DNA of 64,000 bases from an uncultured Streptomyces sp. (GCF_947488945.1 NZ_CANLBS010000020.1:102290-166289); one strand, 5' to 3'. Shown: positions 42,153-51,494, numbered from the stretch's first letter. Numbers and translations: made by a program. Notes: a model not told the origin generated them from the letters alone.

Positions 42153-43013
42153 TCAGGCGTACCGGTAGACGCCGTCGTGGGCGAGCAGGGCGGAGGGGGC
42201 GACGTCCCACGGCGGCATCCGCTCGCGCAGCGCGAAGACCCGGCCGGCCTCGGGGTGGTCGCGGGGCAGCGCGGCGGCGGGCTGGTAGCCGGAGCGCGGA
42301 TGGGCCTTCTGCCAGCGGCCCCAGACCAGGTCCAGGAAGGCGTGGTGGAGCCAGAAGACCGGGTCGTCCGGGGACGCGGCCCCCGCCATCGCCCCGCCGA
42401 CCCAGCGGTGCACCTGGTTGTGGAGCGCGACGGGCCGGCCGGCCGAGCGGATGCCCCAGCCCTCGATCCGGTTCCGGAAGCCCTTGGTGGCCAGGCTGTT
42501 CCACGGATCGGCGTCGTACACCCCGTCCTTGAGCGCCCCGTCCAGCTCCTTCTGCGTCGGCAGGCCGACGGGGTCGGCGGGCCGGCCGAGGTTCCGGGTG
42601 AGGAAGGGGACACCGCTCGTGGAGCCGAGGGTCCACCGGCCGCTCTCGTGGGCGAACGGTCCCGACGTCACCTGCCGGTCGCCGGAGCGGCCGTTGCCGC
42701 CCATGAAGTCGTCAGCCCACAGCGGCCCGTCGGGCGCGCGGTCGCGGGTCCAGTCCCAGTACGGCACGGTGACCGACCCGTCCACCTCGCGCAGGGCCTT
42801 CTCGAACTCCAGCAGGTAGCGCCGGTGCCACGGGAAGAACGACGGCGTCATGTGGGCGGCACGCGGCCGGTCCTCGCCGTCGGTGACGTAGAACTCCCGG
42901 TGGAGCTGGACGAACTCGTCGTAGCGGCCGGAGCTCTTGAGCTCCAGTACCGCGTCGACGAAGCGCCTGCGTTCCGAGCGGGTGAGGTCGCGCTGATTCT
43001 TACGGGTGTACAC
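42153..43013 (-). CDS. melC2: Tyrosinase (MelC2-type)
   Basis: 286-residue type-3 copper enzyme oxidising tyrosine/DOPA to quinones, leading to melanin. CuA ligands: His in QLHREF, AAHMTP and PWHRRY. CuB ligands: LHNQVHRW (two His) and FWLHHAFLD. Length fits Streptomyces MelC2 (about 273). There is no signal peptide; MelC2 is exported in complex with the Tat-targeted MelC1 partner encoded 18 bp upstream. GTG start at 43013 with GGAGGA about ten bases upstream. Could be the extracellular MelC2 or the paralogue MelD2. Confidence 0.95.
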   Translation of the reverse strand: MYTRKNQRDLTRSERRRFVDAVLELKSSGRYDEFVQLHREFYVTDGEDRPRAAHMTPSFFPWHRRYLLEFEKALREVDGSVTVPYWDWTRDRAPDGPLWADDFMGGNGRSGDRQVTSGPFAHESGRWTLGSTSGVPFLTRNLGRPADPVGLPTQKELDGALKDGVYDADPWNSLATKGFRNRIEGWGIRSAGRPVALHNQVHRWVGGAMAGAASPDDPVFWLHHAFLDLVWGRWQKAHPRSGYQPAAALPRDHPEAGRVFALRERMPPWDVAPSALLAHDGVYRYA

Positions 43014-43031
43014 CCTTGATCCGTCCTCCGG

Positions 43032-43487
43032 TCAGATGGTGTGGTGCGTGGCCGACAGCCGGACCGAGCCGAGTTCGTCGACCGCCGCGCGGGCTGCCTC
43101 ACGCAGCGTGGGGAACGACTCGTAGTGCGTGATCTCGCTCAGATAGGTGCCGTCCGCCCGCCGCATCACGTGCAACGGCACGTCGTCGACGGTGACCTCG
43201 GGCATGCCGGTGGCGGCGGTCGTCATCCCGTCGCGCGGCCCGGTGCGCGGCGACGGTCCGGCGCTGCCGCGGATCCGGCGCCCCCGGTACGTCTCGGAGA
43301 ACCGCTCGGCCGCGGGCCCCTGGGCGACCGGCTTCGGGTCGTCCGGCGTGTCGTCGCCGACGATCGGCAGCCAGGCCGCCGCCGTGCCGCCGACGGCGCC
43401 CACCGCGAACACCCCGCGCAGCGCGGCGCGGCGTGTGACACCGGGCCCCTTCGTCCCCGTGCCGTCCATCCGTCCGGTCCCAGTCAT
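43032..43487 (-). CDS. melC1: Tyrosinase cofactor/copper chaperone (MelC1-type)
   Basis: 151-residue partner protein needed for copper loading and Tat export of tyrosinase. It has a Tat signal with twin arginine (VTRRAALRGVFAVGAVGGTAAAW). The mature domain has RFSETYRGRRIRG, VTVDDVPLHVMRRADGTYLSEITHYESFPTLREAARAAVDELG and a C-terminal His-His pair, all matching MelC1. ATG at 43487 is used (GAGGAAGG ten bases upstream); ATG at 43466 is possible. It is divergent from the P450 gene. Confidence 0.93.
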   Translation of the reverse strand: MTGTGRMDGTGTKGPGVTRRAALRGVFAVGAVGGTAAAWLPIVGDDTPDDPKPVAQGPAAERFSETYRGRRIRGSAGPSPRTGPRDGMTTAATGMPEVTVDDVPLHVMRRADGTYLSEITHYESFPTLREAARAAVDELGSVRLSATHHTI

Positions 43488-43708
43488 CCGTGTGCGGCCT
43501 TCCTCTTTCGTGCCTCTCTCGCGCGGGCCGTCTTCCGGTGCCCGCCTCCCCCATGAGACGGCGCGCGGTCCTCTCTCGCCCGAACGGCTCGCCGCGCCGT
43601 CCGTCAATCGCTCGACCGTGGTAAATACCGGCCGTTCGCGGCCGCGTCGGCCGCCGGGCGTGTCCCGGCGGGACAGCATGGCCACCCCCGCTGCTGGAGG
43701 TTGTGGAC

Positions 43709-44998
43709 ATGGGTGTGCCGGGACAGACGCACGAGCACCGTCAACGCGCGCCGGAGGAGGCCGATCTGGCCGACCCGGCGTTCTGGCGGCTGCCGCGCGC
43801 GGAACGGCTGCGGGCGTTCGCGGCACTGCGGCAACTGGACGCACCCGTGCGGTTCACCCCCCGCTCCGGACGGGACGCGGGCCGCCCCTTCCACGCACTG
43901 GTCACGCACGCCGACGTGAAGGCCGCCAGCCGGCGGGCGGACGTCTTCGCCAGCGCGCCGGGCGTCACCACGCCGGAGCCCGCCCGGTGGGCGAAGGCCG
44001 TCTTCGGCAACTCCATGGTCAACATGGACGGCGCCGAGCACACGGGGCACCGCAGGATCGTCTCGCGCGCCTTCACCCCTCGCCTGCTGGCGGCGGCCGA
44101 GGAGAACATCGACCGGGTGGCGCACCGACTGGTGGCGCAGGCGGTGGACCGCCGGGCGGACGACTTCATGCGCTCCGCCGCGGCCCGGCTGCCGTTCGAG
44201 GTGATCTGCGACCTGATGGGCGTTCCGCAGCGGTACCGGCCGGAGATCGAGGAGCAGATCGACCACGCGTCCCGTTACGTCGGCGTGCGCCGTCAGGGGC
44301 TGGCGCGCCTGCGGCTGCCGGGCCGGGGGCTGCGTTCGCTGGCCCGGATGCAGATGGTGATGGCCCGGCTGGCCCACGAGCGGCGTCGGCGCCCCACCGA
44401 GGACCTGATCTCGGCCCTGGTACGGGCGGACGTGGACGGGCAGGCGCTGACCGCCCGTCAGCTCGGCTCGTTCTTCTCGCTGCTGCTGGTGGCGGGGGTG
44501 GAGACCACCCGCAACGCGATGGCGCACGGGCTGGCGCTGCTGGCGGCCTGCCCGGACCAGCTCGCCCTGCTGGAGTCCGACTTCGAGCGGTACGTCGGCG
44601 GTGCGGTGGACGAGATGGTCCGCCACTCGACGCCCATCATCCAGTTCCGCCGCACGGTGAGCGCCGAACACGAACTGGGCGGCCGGGTCTTCCTGCCGGG
44701 CGACAAGGTGGTGCTCTTCTACGCCTCCGCCAACCGGGACGAAAGGGTCTTCGCCGACCCCGACCGCTTCGACGTCACCCGCTCGCCCAATCCGCACCTC
44801 GGCTACGGCGGCGGCGGTCCGCACCACTGCCTGGGCGCGCATCTGGCGCGGCTGGAGATGACCGCCCTGTTCCGCGAGATCGTCACCGGACCGGGCGGTC
44901 TGCGTGCCACGGGCCGGCCGGAACTGGTGCACTCCAACTTCGACAACCGGGTGCGCTCCCTGCCGGTCTCGGTGGCGTCCGCGTCCTGCCCGCGGTGA
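43709..44998 (+). CDS. Cytochrome P450
   Basis: 429-residue soluble bacterial P450. I-helix oxygen-activation motif LLVAGVETTRNA; K-helix ExxR in DEMVRHS; heme-binding loop GYGGGGPHHCLGAHLARLE with the cysteine ligand. The loop has one more residue between the aromatic position and the cysteine than P450cam, as in CYP124/CYP125-like enzymes, and Tyr replaces the usual Phe. That group oxidises terpenoid, fatty or sterol side chains; the substrate here is unknown and no ferredoxin is adjacent. ATG at 43709 with GGAGG eight bases upstream preferred over GTG at 43703. Confidence 0.92.
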   Translation: MGVPGQTHEHRQRAPEEADLADPAFWRLPRAERLRAFAALRQLDAPVRFTPRSGRDAGRPFHALVTHADVKAASRRADVFASAPGVTTPEPARWAKAVFGNSMVNMDGAEHTGHRRIVSRAFTPRLLAAAEENIDRVAHRLVAQAVDRRADDFMRSAAARLPFEVICDLMGVPQRYRPEIEEQIDHASRYVGVRRQGLARLRLPGRGLRSLARMQMVMARLAHERRRRPTEDLISALVRADVDGQALTARQLGSFFSLLLVAGVETTRNAMAHGLALLAACPDQLALLESDFERYVGGAVDEMVRHSTPIIQFRRTVSAEHELGGRVFLPGDKVVLFYASANRDERVFADPDRFDVTRSPNPHLGYGGGGPHHCLGAHLARLEMTALFREIVTGPGGLRATGRPELVHSNFDNRVRSLPVSVASASCPR

Positions 44999-45124
44999 CC
45001 CGAACGGACGCGCCCGACGCGCGCGGGGATGGTTTGTCGCGCGGCGGGGATAGGGAGCGGGCGCCGGTGGGACTCTCCCCACACCGTCGAACCGGCCGGA
45101 GGTTCAGCACATCACGGGAGACCC

Positions 45125-46303
45125 ATGTCCAGGAGACGCCGACTTCTTCACCTCTGCACCGCGACCGCGGCCACGGCGGTTCTCGTCGTGGGCGGGGTGG
45201 CCGGGCTGACGAGCGAGCAGCACACCACCACCGACGGCGCCGCCCCGTCCGCCGACGGCGGGGCCGGCGCCCCGGCCGTCGGCGCCTATCTGGACTACGG
45301 CCCCGACGGGATCGCGCGCATGGAGCGGATGTCGCAGTGGCTGGGCGGCACCGAACTCAGGGCCGGTCACACCTACCTCCCCGGCGACCTGTGGGTCAAC
45401 ATCGAGGGGACACCCGGCTTCCTGCCCTCCTGGGCCGCGTGGCGCAAGGCGGACGACGACCGGGTGTTCGTCCTGAACGTGCCCATGCTGGAACGCAACG
45501 AGGAGCACGTTCCCGACGCCCAGGTCCGCCGGATGCTGCGATCGGGCTCCGTCGGGCTGTACGACCGCCACTTCCGCCGGCTGGCCCAGCGGCTCGTGCG
45601 GCTCGGCGTCCCGGACACCGTGATCGTGCTCGGCTGGGAGATGAACGGCACCACCTACACCCACCGCTGCGGCCCCGATCCCGCCGCGTGGAAGGCCTAC
45701 TGGAAGCGGATCGTGCACGCCATGCGCGCGGTGCCCGGGCAGAGGTTCCGCTTCGACTTCGCGCCGAGCCGGGGCCTGGACGCCGTCCCGTGGACCGACT
45801 GCTATCCCGGCGACGACGTGGTCGACATCATCGGCATGGACTCGTACGACCAGCCCCCGGCCCAGTCGTTCGACGAGCAGGTGAACGAGCCGTACGGCCT
45901 GAAGGCCCACGTGGAGTTCGCCGCCGCGCACGGCAAGCCGATCTCCTATCCGGAGTGGGGGCTCTTCCGCAACGGCGACAACGCGACGTACATGCGGCGG
46001 ATGCTGGAGTGGATGGACGCGCACCCGCCGCTCTACCAGACGCTGACGGACTACTGCCCGCACGGGGTGTGGCAGTGCGCCGACAACCCGGAGGCGTCGA
46101 AGGTCTACCGCGCCCACCTCGGGAAGCAGCCCGAGCCGTCCCCCACCCCGTCCCCGACGCCCTCCGTGCCCCCGTCGCCTTCTCCGAGCCCGACCGGGCC
46201 GGGCACGCTGCCGGCCCCCGGACCGCGCGAGTGGTGCGTCACCGTTCCCGGGAGCTGGTTCGGCAACTGGCTGAAGGACCGGAGGATCTGCGTGCGGCTC
46301 TGA
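45125..46303 (+). CDS. Secreted GH26-like glycoside hydrolase
   Basis: 392-residue secreted protein. Signal or anchor sequence LLHLCTATAATAVLVVGGVAGL, then a GH26 (beta-mannanase-type) barrel with the acid/base Glu in LGWEMNGTTY and the nucleophile Glu in ISYPEWGLFR. Also VDIIGMDSYDQ and RFDFAPSRGLD. After the barrel come a Pro/Ser/Thr linker (about residues 340-365) and a short tail EWCVTVPGSWFGNWLKDRRICVRL with two cysteines, not a carbohydrate-binding module I recognise. GH26 enzymes cut beta-mannans or mixed glucans. In Streptomyces such proteins may also trim self-made polymers, which would suit the nearby exopolysaccharide operon. Confidence 0.85.
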   Translation: MSRRRRLLHLCTATAATAVLVVGGVAGLTSEQHTTTDGAAPSADGGAGAPAVGAYLDYGPDGIARMERMSQWLGGTELRAGHTYLPGDLWVNIEGTPGFLPSWAAWRKADDDRVFVLNVPMLERNEEHVPDAQVRRMLRSGSVGLYDRHFRRLAQRLVRLGVPDTVIVLGWEMNGTTYTHRCGPDPAAWKAYWKRIVHAMRAVPGQRFRFDFAPSRGLDAVPWTDCYPGDDVVDIIGMDSYDQPPAQSFDEQVNEPYGLKAHVEFAAAHGKPISYPEWGLFRNGDNATYMRRMLEWMDAHPPLYQTLTDYCPHGVWQCADNPEASKVYRAHLGKQPEPSPTPSPTPSVPPSPSPSPTGPGTLPAPGPREWCVTVPGSWFGNWLKDRRICVRL

Positions 46304-46318
46304 AACGCCCCGCACGAC

Positions 46319-46351
46319 GACAGCCCCGGCTCCGAGGGAACCGGGGCTGTC
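46319..46351 (+). terminator. Terminator after the GH26 gene
   Basis: Perfect 11-bp stem GACAGCCCCGG (46319-46329) and CCGGGGCTGTC (46341-46351) with an 11-base loop, 15 bp after the stop. Confidence 0.85.
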
Positions 46352-46480
46352 CGCCCACACGGATCCAGCGCGTGGGAACCGGCTGCGAGCCGGGCCTACC
46401 GCCAGCACAACGGGTGCCGGACCGCCGGGGTCACGCCGCCATTCGGAGGACGCGAGCGGCGGCCGGACCGCTCCCCGGGT

Positions 46481-47029
46481 TCAGGCGGTGCCGGGCGCGT
46501 CCACGGCGCCGGGCACAAGGTCGGCGCCGGGAAGTCCCTCCGCCGGCAGGTCCTCCCCGCCGGACGGCGCGAACCAGGTCGGCCCGTCGGCGAGCGCCTG
46601 CTTGATCCGGAACAGGCCGAAGTCGGCGAGCGGCGGCAGGGCGTCCAGCCCGAACCAGCCAACCTCCAGCGACTCGTCGTCGTTGACCCGCGCCTCGCCG
46701 CCGGTGGCCCGGCAGCGGAAGGTGATGTCGAGGTACTGACACACGTCCCCGTTGGCGTACCGCACCGGCTTCAGGGCCTGGGTCAGCACCACCCGCTCGG
46801 CCACGCACCGCACCGCGGTCTCCTCGAACACCTCCCGCTCGGCGGTGGCCGCCGGCTCCTCGCCGGGCTCCGGGATGCCGCCCACGACCGACCACTCACC
46901 GGTGTCCGCCCGCCGTCCGAGCAGGACGCGGCCGTCGTCGTCGAAGACGATCGCGGTCACCCCCGGAAGCAGGAGCAGCTGGTGTCCGGCGGTGGCGCGG
47001 ATCTCGCGGATGAAGTCGGGAGTAGCCAT
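46481..47029 (-). CDS. Nudix hydrolase
   Basis: 182-residue pyrophosphohydrolase of nucleoside-diphosphate derivatives. The Nudix box is GGIPEPGEEPAATAEREVFEET. A preceding strand region LLLPGVTAIVFDDDGRVLLGRRADTGEWS and downstream QYLDITFRCRATGG, ESLEVGWFGLDALP are typical of the MutT-like group in actinomycetes. The substrate cannot be told. It lies nine bases downstream of the N-acyltransferase gene on the same strand, so it is probably co-transcribed. Confidence 0.9.
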   Translation of the reverse strand: MATPDFIREIRATAGHQLLLLPGVTAIVFDDDGRVLLGRRADTGEWSVVGGIPEPGEEPAATAEREVFEETAVRCVAERVVLTQALKPVRYANGDVCQYLDITFRCRATGGEARVNDDESLEVGWFGLDALPPLADFGLFRIKQALADGPTWFAPSGGEDLPAEGLPGADLVPGAVDAPGTA

Positions 47030-47038
47030 GCGCCGACC

Positions 47039-48670
47039 CTACTGCGAGGTCTCCCGGGTCCCGGTGACGGTGCGGCGTACCTTCCGGGAACGCACGGCGC
47101 GCACGGTGATCCAGCCGAGTCCGACCACCGCGACCAGCGCGACGACGCCTTCCGGCAGGGTGCCCATCCGGGTGGCGGGGGTCAGCGAGGAGCGCAGGGG
47201 CACCTCGTCCACCAGCGCGCCCGGCTCGAACATGCCGGTCCGCTCGACGATCGAGCCGTCGGGCCGGATGACGGCGCTGACCCCGCTGGTGACCGGGACG
47301 ACGACGGCGCGGCCGTGCTCGACCGCCCGCACCTGGGACATGGCGAGCTGCTGGTAGGTCATCTCGCTGCGGCCGAACGTCGCGTTGTTGCTGGGCACCG
47401 CGATCATGCGGCCGCCGTGCGTCACGGTGTCGCGGACGGCGTCGTCGAAGGCGGCCTCGTAGCAGGTGACGAGCCCGACCCGGGTGCCCGCGAGGTCGAA
47501 GACGCCGACCTTCGTGCCGCCGCCGAAGTCGCGCTGGACCCGGTCGACGTCCTTGCTGAAGATCCGGGCGACGGACCGCATCGGCATGTACTCGCCGAAC
47601 GGCTGGATGTGCCGCTTGTCGTAGGTGTCGAGCGGCCCCTTCTCGGGGTCCCACTCGATCAGCGTGTTGCGGAGCTTGCCGGTCTCGCTCTCCGGCTCGA
47701 CCACGGCACCGACCACGGTGGGCGCCCCGATGGCCCGCACGGCCTCGTCGATGACCGCGCGGGCGTCCGGGTTGAGGTAGGGGTCGAGGTCGGAGGAGTT
47801 CTCGGGCCACAGGACGAAGTCGGGCTGCGGCTCCTTGCCCGCCTTCACGTCCGCGGCGAGCTGCTCGGTCCGGGCGGCGTGGTTGTCGAGCACCGCGCGG
47901 CGCTGCGAATTGAAGTCGAGGCCGAGGCGGGGCACGTTGCCCTGGATCGCCGCGACGGTGGCGGTGCCGTCCTCCGCCTCGTCGGACACCAGCGGCAGCG
48001 AGCCGAGCGCGGCGGCCACCGGGACCAGCACGGTGGCGAGCGCGACGGCGGTCGCCGCCCGCGGCACCTCGCGGGTGGCACGGTACGCCGCGGCCCGGCG
48101 CACCCCCTCGTACAGCCCGAATCCGCAGAGCACCACGGCGAAGCCGAGCAGCGGGGTGCCGCCGAGGGCGACGATCGGGAGGAATGGTGAGTCGGCCTGG
48201 CCGAAGGCGATCTTGCCCCACGGGAAGCCGCCGAACGGGAAGCGGGCGCGGACCGCCTCGTCGAGCGTCCAGACCGCCGCCGCCCACAGCGGCCACGCGG
48301 GGAGCCGGGAGACCGCGGCGATGCCCACGCAGCCGACGGCGACGAACAACGCCTCGGCGACGGCGAGCGCCAGCCACGGCACCGGGCCGACGTCCTCGCC
48401 GGTCCAGTGCAGCAGGGGGAGCATGAAGCCGAGCCCGGCCAGCAGACCGAGCCCGAACCCGGCCCGCAGCCGGCGGCCGTGCAGGACCCAGCCGAGCAGC
48501 GCGAAGCCGGGCAGCACCAGCCACCACAGGGGGCGGGGCGGGAAGCTCAGGTACAGCAGTGCCCCGGAGAGCACGGCCAGGAACGGGCGGACCCACGGCA
48601 GCCACCGCCGGCCGGAGCGGCCGGCGGGGGCGGGCGAAGGGGCGTCGACGGGGGTGATGGTGGCGCTCAC
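47039..48670 (-). CDS. lnt: Apolipoprotein N-acyltransferase
   Basis: 543-residue membrane enzyme that N-acylates the lipidated cysteine of lipoproteins. About six N-terminal helices (PFLAVLSGALLYLSFPPRPLWWLVLPGFALLGWV and on), a nitrilase-fold domain, and one C-terminal helix. The catalytic triad is visible: Glu in VLWPENSSD, Lys in YDKRHIQPFGEYMP, Cys in GLVTCYEAAFDD. Length matches Lnt (about 510-550). Streptomyces often has two copies. GTG start at 48670 with a weak ribosome site. Confidence 0.94.
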   Translation of the reverse strand: MSATITPVDAPSPAPAGRSGRRWLPWVRPFLAVLSGALLYLSFPPRPLWWLVLPGFALLGWVLHGRRLRAGFGLGLLAGLGFMLPLLHWTGEDVGPVPWLALAVAEALFVAVGCVGIAAVSRLPAWPLWAAAVWTLDEAVRARFPFGGFPWGKIAFGQADSPFLPIVALGGTPLLGFAVVLCGFGLYEGVRRAAAYRATREVPRAATAVALATVLVPVAAALGSLPLVSDEAEDGTATVAAIQGNVPRLGLDFNSQRRAVLDNHAARTEQLAADVKAGKEPQPDFVLWPENSSDLDPYLNPDARAVIDEAVRAIGAPTVVGAVVEPESETGKLRNTLIEWDPEKGPLDTYDKRHIQPFGEYMPMRSVARIFSKDVDRVQRDFGGGTKVGVFDLAGTRVGLVTCYEAAFDDAVRDTVTHGGRMIAVPSNNATFGRSEMTYQQLAMSQVRAVEHGRAVVVPVTSGVSAVIRPDGSIVERTGMFEPGALVDEVPLRSSLTPATRMGTLPEGVVALVAVVGLGWITVRAVRSRKVRRTVTGTRETSQ

Positions 48671-48817
48671 CTGCCGGAGTCTACGGTGGGCGGCTGTGCG
48701 GGCGCCGGGGCGGGAGCCGGGCGGTCACGGCGTCGGCGGCGCGCGGCCACCGCGTGGGGCGCGCGGGTCGGTCCCCCGCGTCGGGCGGCCGCCGGTCGGG
48801 CTCCGGGGCGCCGCCGG

Positions 48818-49381
48818 TCAGGCTCCGGCGGGGGTGCCGCCGGCCGGCAGCCGCAGCCGGTCGCGGATGAACCGTACGGCCGCCTCCGCCTCGTCCACGG
48901 TGACGGTGAACGTCATCCCGTCGCCGAGCCTCAGCACCAGGGCCTCGCCGCGGCGGACCACCACCGCGGTGCCCTGTTCGGGACGCCAGCGGTAACCCCA
49001 GCCGCCCCACTGGCGGGGGGTGACGCGCGGGGCGAACTCGGCGCCGACCACGTGGGTGAGCAGGATGCGGCGGCGGGGCAGCCCTATGTGCCCGCACCGG
49101 ACCTCCAGCGCATCGCCGTCGACCCGCACGGCGACGTGCACGAAGGCGAGCGTGCCGAACAGGATCAGCAGTCCCGCGGCGACGCAGCCGATCACCGACA
49201 TCAGCAGCGGTGCGATGCCGGAGGCCCAGGAGGAGTCGACGGCGAGCTGGACGCCGAGGGCGATGCAGCCCGCGCCCACGGCCGCGAGGAGCCACTGGAC
49301 ACGGTTGCGTGCGTGGCCGGTCCACTCGGTGGACGGCACCTGGGTCGAACCGTGCTGAGCACGGGCGGGGTGGTCCGTCAT
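48818..49381 (-). CDS. Hypothetical membrane protein with PH-like C-terminal domain
   Basis: 187-residue protein: N-terminal cytosolic segment, two transmembrane helices (VQWLLAAVGAGCIALGVQLAV and APLLMSVIGCVAAGLLILFGTLAFV), then a beta-rich cytosolic domain. That domain (VRVDGDALEVRCGHIGLPRRRILLTHVVGAEFAP, GWGYRWRPEQGTAVVVRRGEALVLRL) resembles bacterial PH-like domains (DUF3093 type). Function unknown. The start is uncertain: ATG 49381 is preferred, ATG 49399 is possible. Confidence 0.7.
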   Translation of the reverse strand: MTDHPARAQHGSTQVPSTEWTGHARNRVQWLLAAVGAGCIALGVQLAVDSSWASGIAPLLMSVIGCVAAGLLILFGTLAFVHVAVRVDGDALEVRCGHIGLPRRRILLTHVVGAEFAPRVTPRQWGGWGYRWRPEQGTAVVVRRGEALVLRLGDGMTFTVTVDEAEAAVRFIRDRLRLPAGGTPAGA

Positions 49382-49451
49382 GCTCAGCAGCGTACCCATG
49401 TTCCGCGCGGCGGCGAGGGCGCGGGCGGCGCCCCGCGCCGGGGCCGGGCCG

Positions 49452-50237
49452 TCAGTGCGCGGCGCCGACGGCCTTCAGCAGATGCCCTTCGGCGTAGGCC
49501 ATTGCGGCGTCCGGGAGGGGGCCGGGCCGGCCGGAATGGATGACCAGGAGCGTTCCGGTCGGTTCGGCCGACGGAGCGGGCGCGGCTCCGGCACGGCGGA
49601 GCGCCTGGGCCGCGACGGCGTCGGCGGACCCGAACAGCTCGGGCTCCGTGCCGTCGGGGCGGCGCACCGCGGCACGGATGCGGTCGGCGACCAGTTCGTA
49701 GTGGGTGCAGCCGAGGACGACGGCCCGGACGCCGGGCGGTGTGAGGACCGCGGCGGCGGCGACGGCGCGGTCGATCGCCTCGTCGTCGGCGCGCTCGACG
49801 GCGTCGGCGAGACCCGGGCAGGGCACCTCGGTGACCTCGGCGCCGGCCGCGAACTCACCGATCAGCCGGCGCTGGTACGGACTGCCGGTGGTGGCCGGGG
49901 TCGCCCAGATGGCGACCGGGCCCCCGCCGGCCGCGGCCGGCTTGATCGCGGGGACCGTGCCGATGACCGGCAGCTCCGGCTCCAGCACCGCGCGCAGTGC
50001 GGGCAGCGCGTGCACGGACGCGGTGTTGCAGGCGACGATCAGCACGTCGGGGCGCTGGGCGGCGGCGGCGCGACCGGTGGCGAGCGCGTGCGCGGTCACG
50101 TCCTCGGGGTCCCGCGGGCCCCAGGGCATGCCGTCCGGGTCGCAGGAGAGCACCAGATCGGCGTCGGGGCGGAGCCTGCGCACCGCGGCCGCAGCCGCGA
50201 GCAGGCCGATTCCGGAATCCAGGAGCGCGATCTTCAC
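49452..50237 (-). CDS. murI: Glutamate racemase-family protein
   Basis: 261-residue Asp/Glu racemase-fold enzyme. Its reaction interconverts L- and D-glutamate for peptidoglycan. Catalytic regions: IALLDSGIGLLAAAAAVRRL with the proton-relay Asp, first Cys in VACNTASVHALPALR, second Cys in VLGCTHYELV. The usual DSGVGGL loop is changed to DSGIGLL, so it may be a diverged paralogue rather than the essential MurI. GTG start at 50237 is set by the family N-terminus VKIALLDSG. Divergent from the glycosyltransferase gene (58 bp). Confidence 0.82.
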   Translation of the reverse strand: MKIALLDSGIGLLAAAAAVRRLRPDADLVLSCDPDGMPWGPRDPEDVTAHALATGRAAAAQRPDVLIVACNTASVHALPALRAVLEPELPVIGTVPAIKPAAAGGGPVAIWATPATTGSPYQRRLIGEFAAGAEVTEVPCPGLADAVERADDEAIDRAVAAAAVLTPPGVRAVVLGCTHYELVADRIRAAVRRPDGTEPELFGSADAVAAQALRRAGAAPAPSAEPTGTLLVIHSGRPGPLPDAAMAYAEGHLLKAVGAAH

Positions 50238-50295
50238 CCGGTCACCATAGTCCACCGGCCTCGCGGGACGGTCGGCGTCGGGCAGACTTCGGCGG

Positions 50296-51489
50296 GTGAG
50301 CGCCCTCGGCCAGATCGCCGTCCTGTCCCTGTCCGCCTGGCTGTGGCTGTCGTTGTGCCAGGGCTTCTACTGGCGGACCGACCAGCGGCTCCCCCGCCGC
50401 ACCGACCCCGTTCACTGGCCGTCGGTGGTGGTCGTGGTGCCGGCCCGCGACGAGGCGGCGACGCTGCCGCTGAGCCTGCCGTCGCTGCTGGCGCAGGACT
50501 ATCCGGGCGAGGCGCGGATCGTCCTGGTGGACGACTGCTCGGGCGACGGCACCGGCGAACTGGCCCGGTCGCTGGCGGAGCGCCACGGCGGGCTGCCGCT
50601 GACGGTGGTGCGGCCCGGTGAACCGGAGCCCGGCTGGACGGGCAAGCTGTGGGCGGTGCGGCACGGCATGGCGTGGGCCCGGCGCCACGGTCCGGAGTTC
50701 CTGCTGCTGACGGACGCCGACATCGCGCACCGTCCGGACAGCCTGCGGGAGCTGGTGGCGGCGGCCGGACCCGAGGGGCCGGACGGCTTCGCGCTGGTGT
50801 CGCAGATGGCGCGGCTGCGGGTGGAGAGCACCTGGGAGCGGCTGATCGTGCCGGCGTTCGTGTACTTCTTCGGCCAGCTCTACCCCTTCCGCCGGGTCAA
50901 CCGGGCGGGCGGCCGGACCGCGGCGGCGGCCGGCGGCTGCGTGCTGCTGCGTGCCGGGGCGGCCGGGCGGGCGCGGATCCCGGAGTCGATCCGGCAGGCG
51001 GTCATCGACGACGTGGCGCTCGCCCGCGAGGTGCGGCGGACCGGTGGGCGGATCTGGCTGGGCCTCGCGGACCGGGTGGACAGCGTCCGGCCGTATCCGG
51101 ACCTCGGGGAGCTGTGGCGGATGGTGGCGCGGAGCGCGTACGCGCAGCTGCGGCACAGTCCGTGGCTGCTGGCCGGGACCGTGCCGGGGCTGGCGCTGGT
51201 CTACCTCGCGCCGCCGGTGGCGCTGGTGGCGGGGGCGGCCGGGGGCGACGCGGCGGCGGTCTGGGCGGGCGGCGCCGCGTGGGCGCTGATGACGGCGACC
51301 TACCTCCCGATGCTGGCGTACTACCGGCAGTCGCCGTGGTGGGCCCCGACGCTGCCGTTCACCGCGGCGCTGTACCTGCTGATGACGGTGGACTCGGCGG
51401 TGCGGCACTACCGGGGGCGCGGTGCGGCCTGGAAGGGGCGGACCTACGCCGCGCCCTCCCCCGTGGCGCCGCCGGCCGCCGACCGCTGA
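50296..51489 (+). CDS. Family 2 glycosyltransferase, HpnB-like
   Basis: 397-residue membrane-bound GT-A enzyme. One N-terminal helix (QIAVLSLSAWLWLSLCQGFYW); catalytic domain SVVVVVPARDEAATLPLSLPSLLAQDYPG, LVDDCSGDGTG, PEPGWTGKLWAVRHG, LLLTDADIAH and ESIRQAVIDDVALAREVRRTGGR; and three C-terminal helices. The PGWTGK.WAV and helix arrangement match hopene-associated HpnB proteins, but no hopanoid synthesis gene is nearby, so the role is open. GTG start at 50296. Confidence 0.85.
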   Translation: MSALGQIAVLSLSAWLWLSLCQGFYWRTDQRLPRRTDPVHWPSVVVVVPARDEAATLPLSLPSLLAQDYPGEARIVLVDDCSGDGTGELARSLAERHGGLPLTVVRPGEPEPGWTGKLWAVRHGMAWARRHGPEFLLLTDADIAHRPDSLRELVAAAGPEGPDGFALVSQMARLRVESTWERLIVPAFVYFFGQLYPFRRVNRAGGRTAAAAGGCVLLRAGAAGRARIPESIRQAVIDDVALAREVRRTGGRIWLGLADRVDSVRPYPDLGELWRMVARSAYAQLRHSPWLLAGTVPGLALVYLAPPVALVAGAAGGDAAAVWAGGAAWALMTATYLPMLAYYRQSPWWAPTLPFTAALYLLMTVDSAVRHYRGRGAAWKGRTYAAPSPVAPPAADR

Positions 51490-51494
51490 GCGCC

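Noticed and set aside
43147..46605. Long plus-strand frame across MelC1, P450 and GH26
   Set aside because: Runs antisense to MelC1 and out of frame with the P450 and GH26 genes, whose motifs are complete in their own frames.
50296..51489. Hopanoid cluster membership of the HpnB-like glycosyltransferase
   Set aside because: No squalene-hopene cyclase, squalene synthase or other hpn gene is in the window; only sequence style supports the name.
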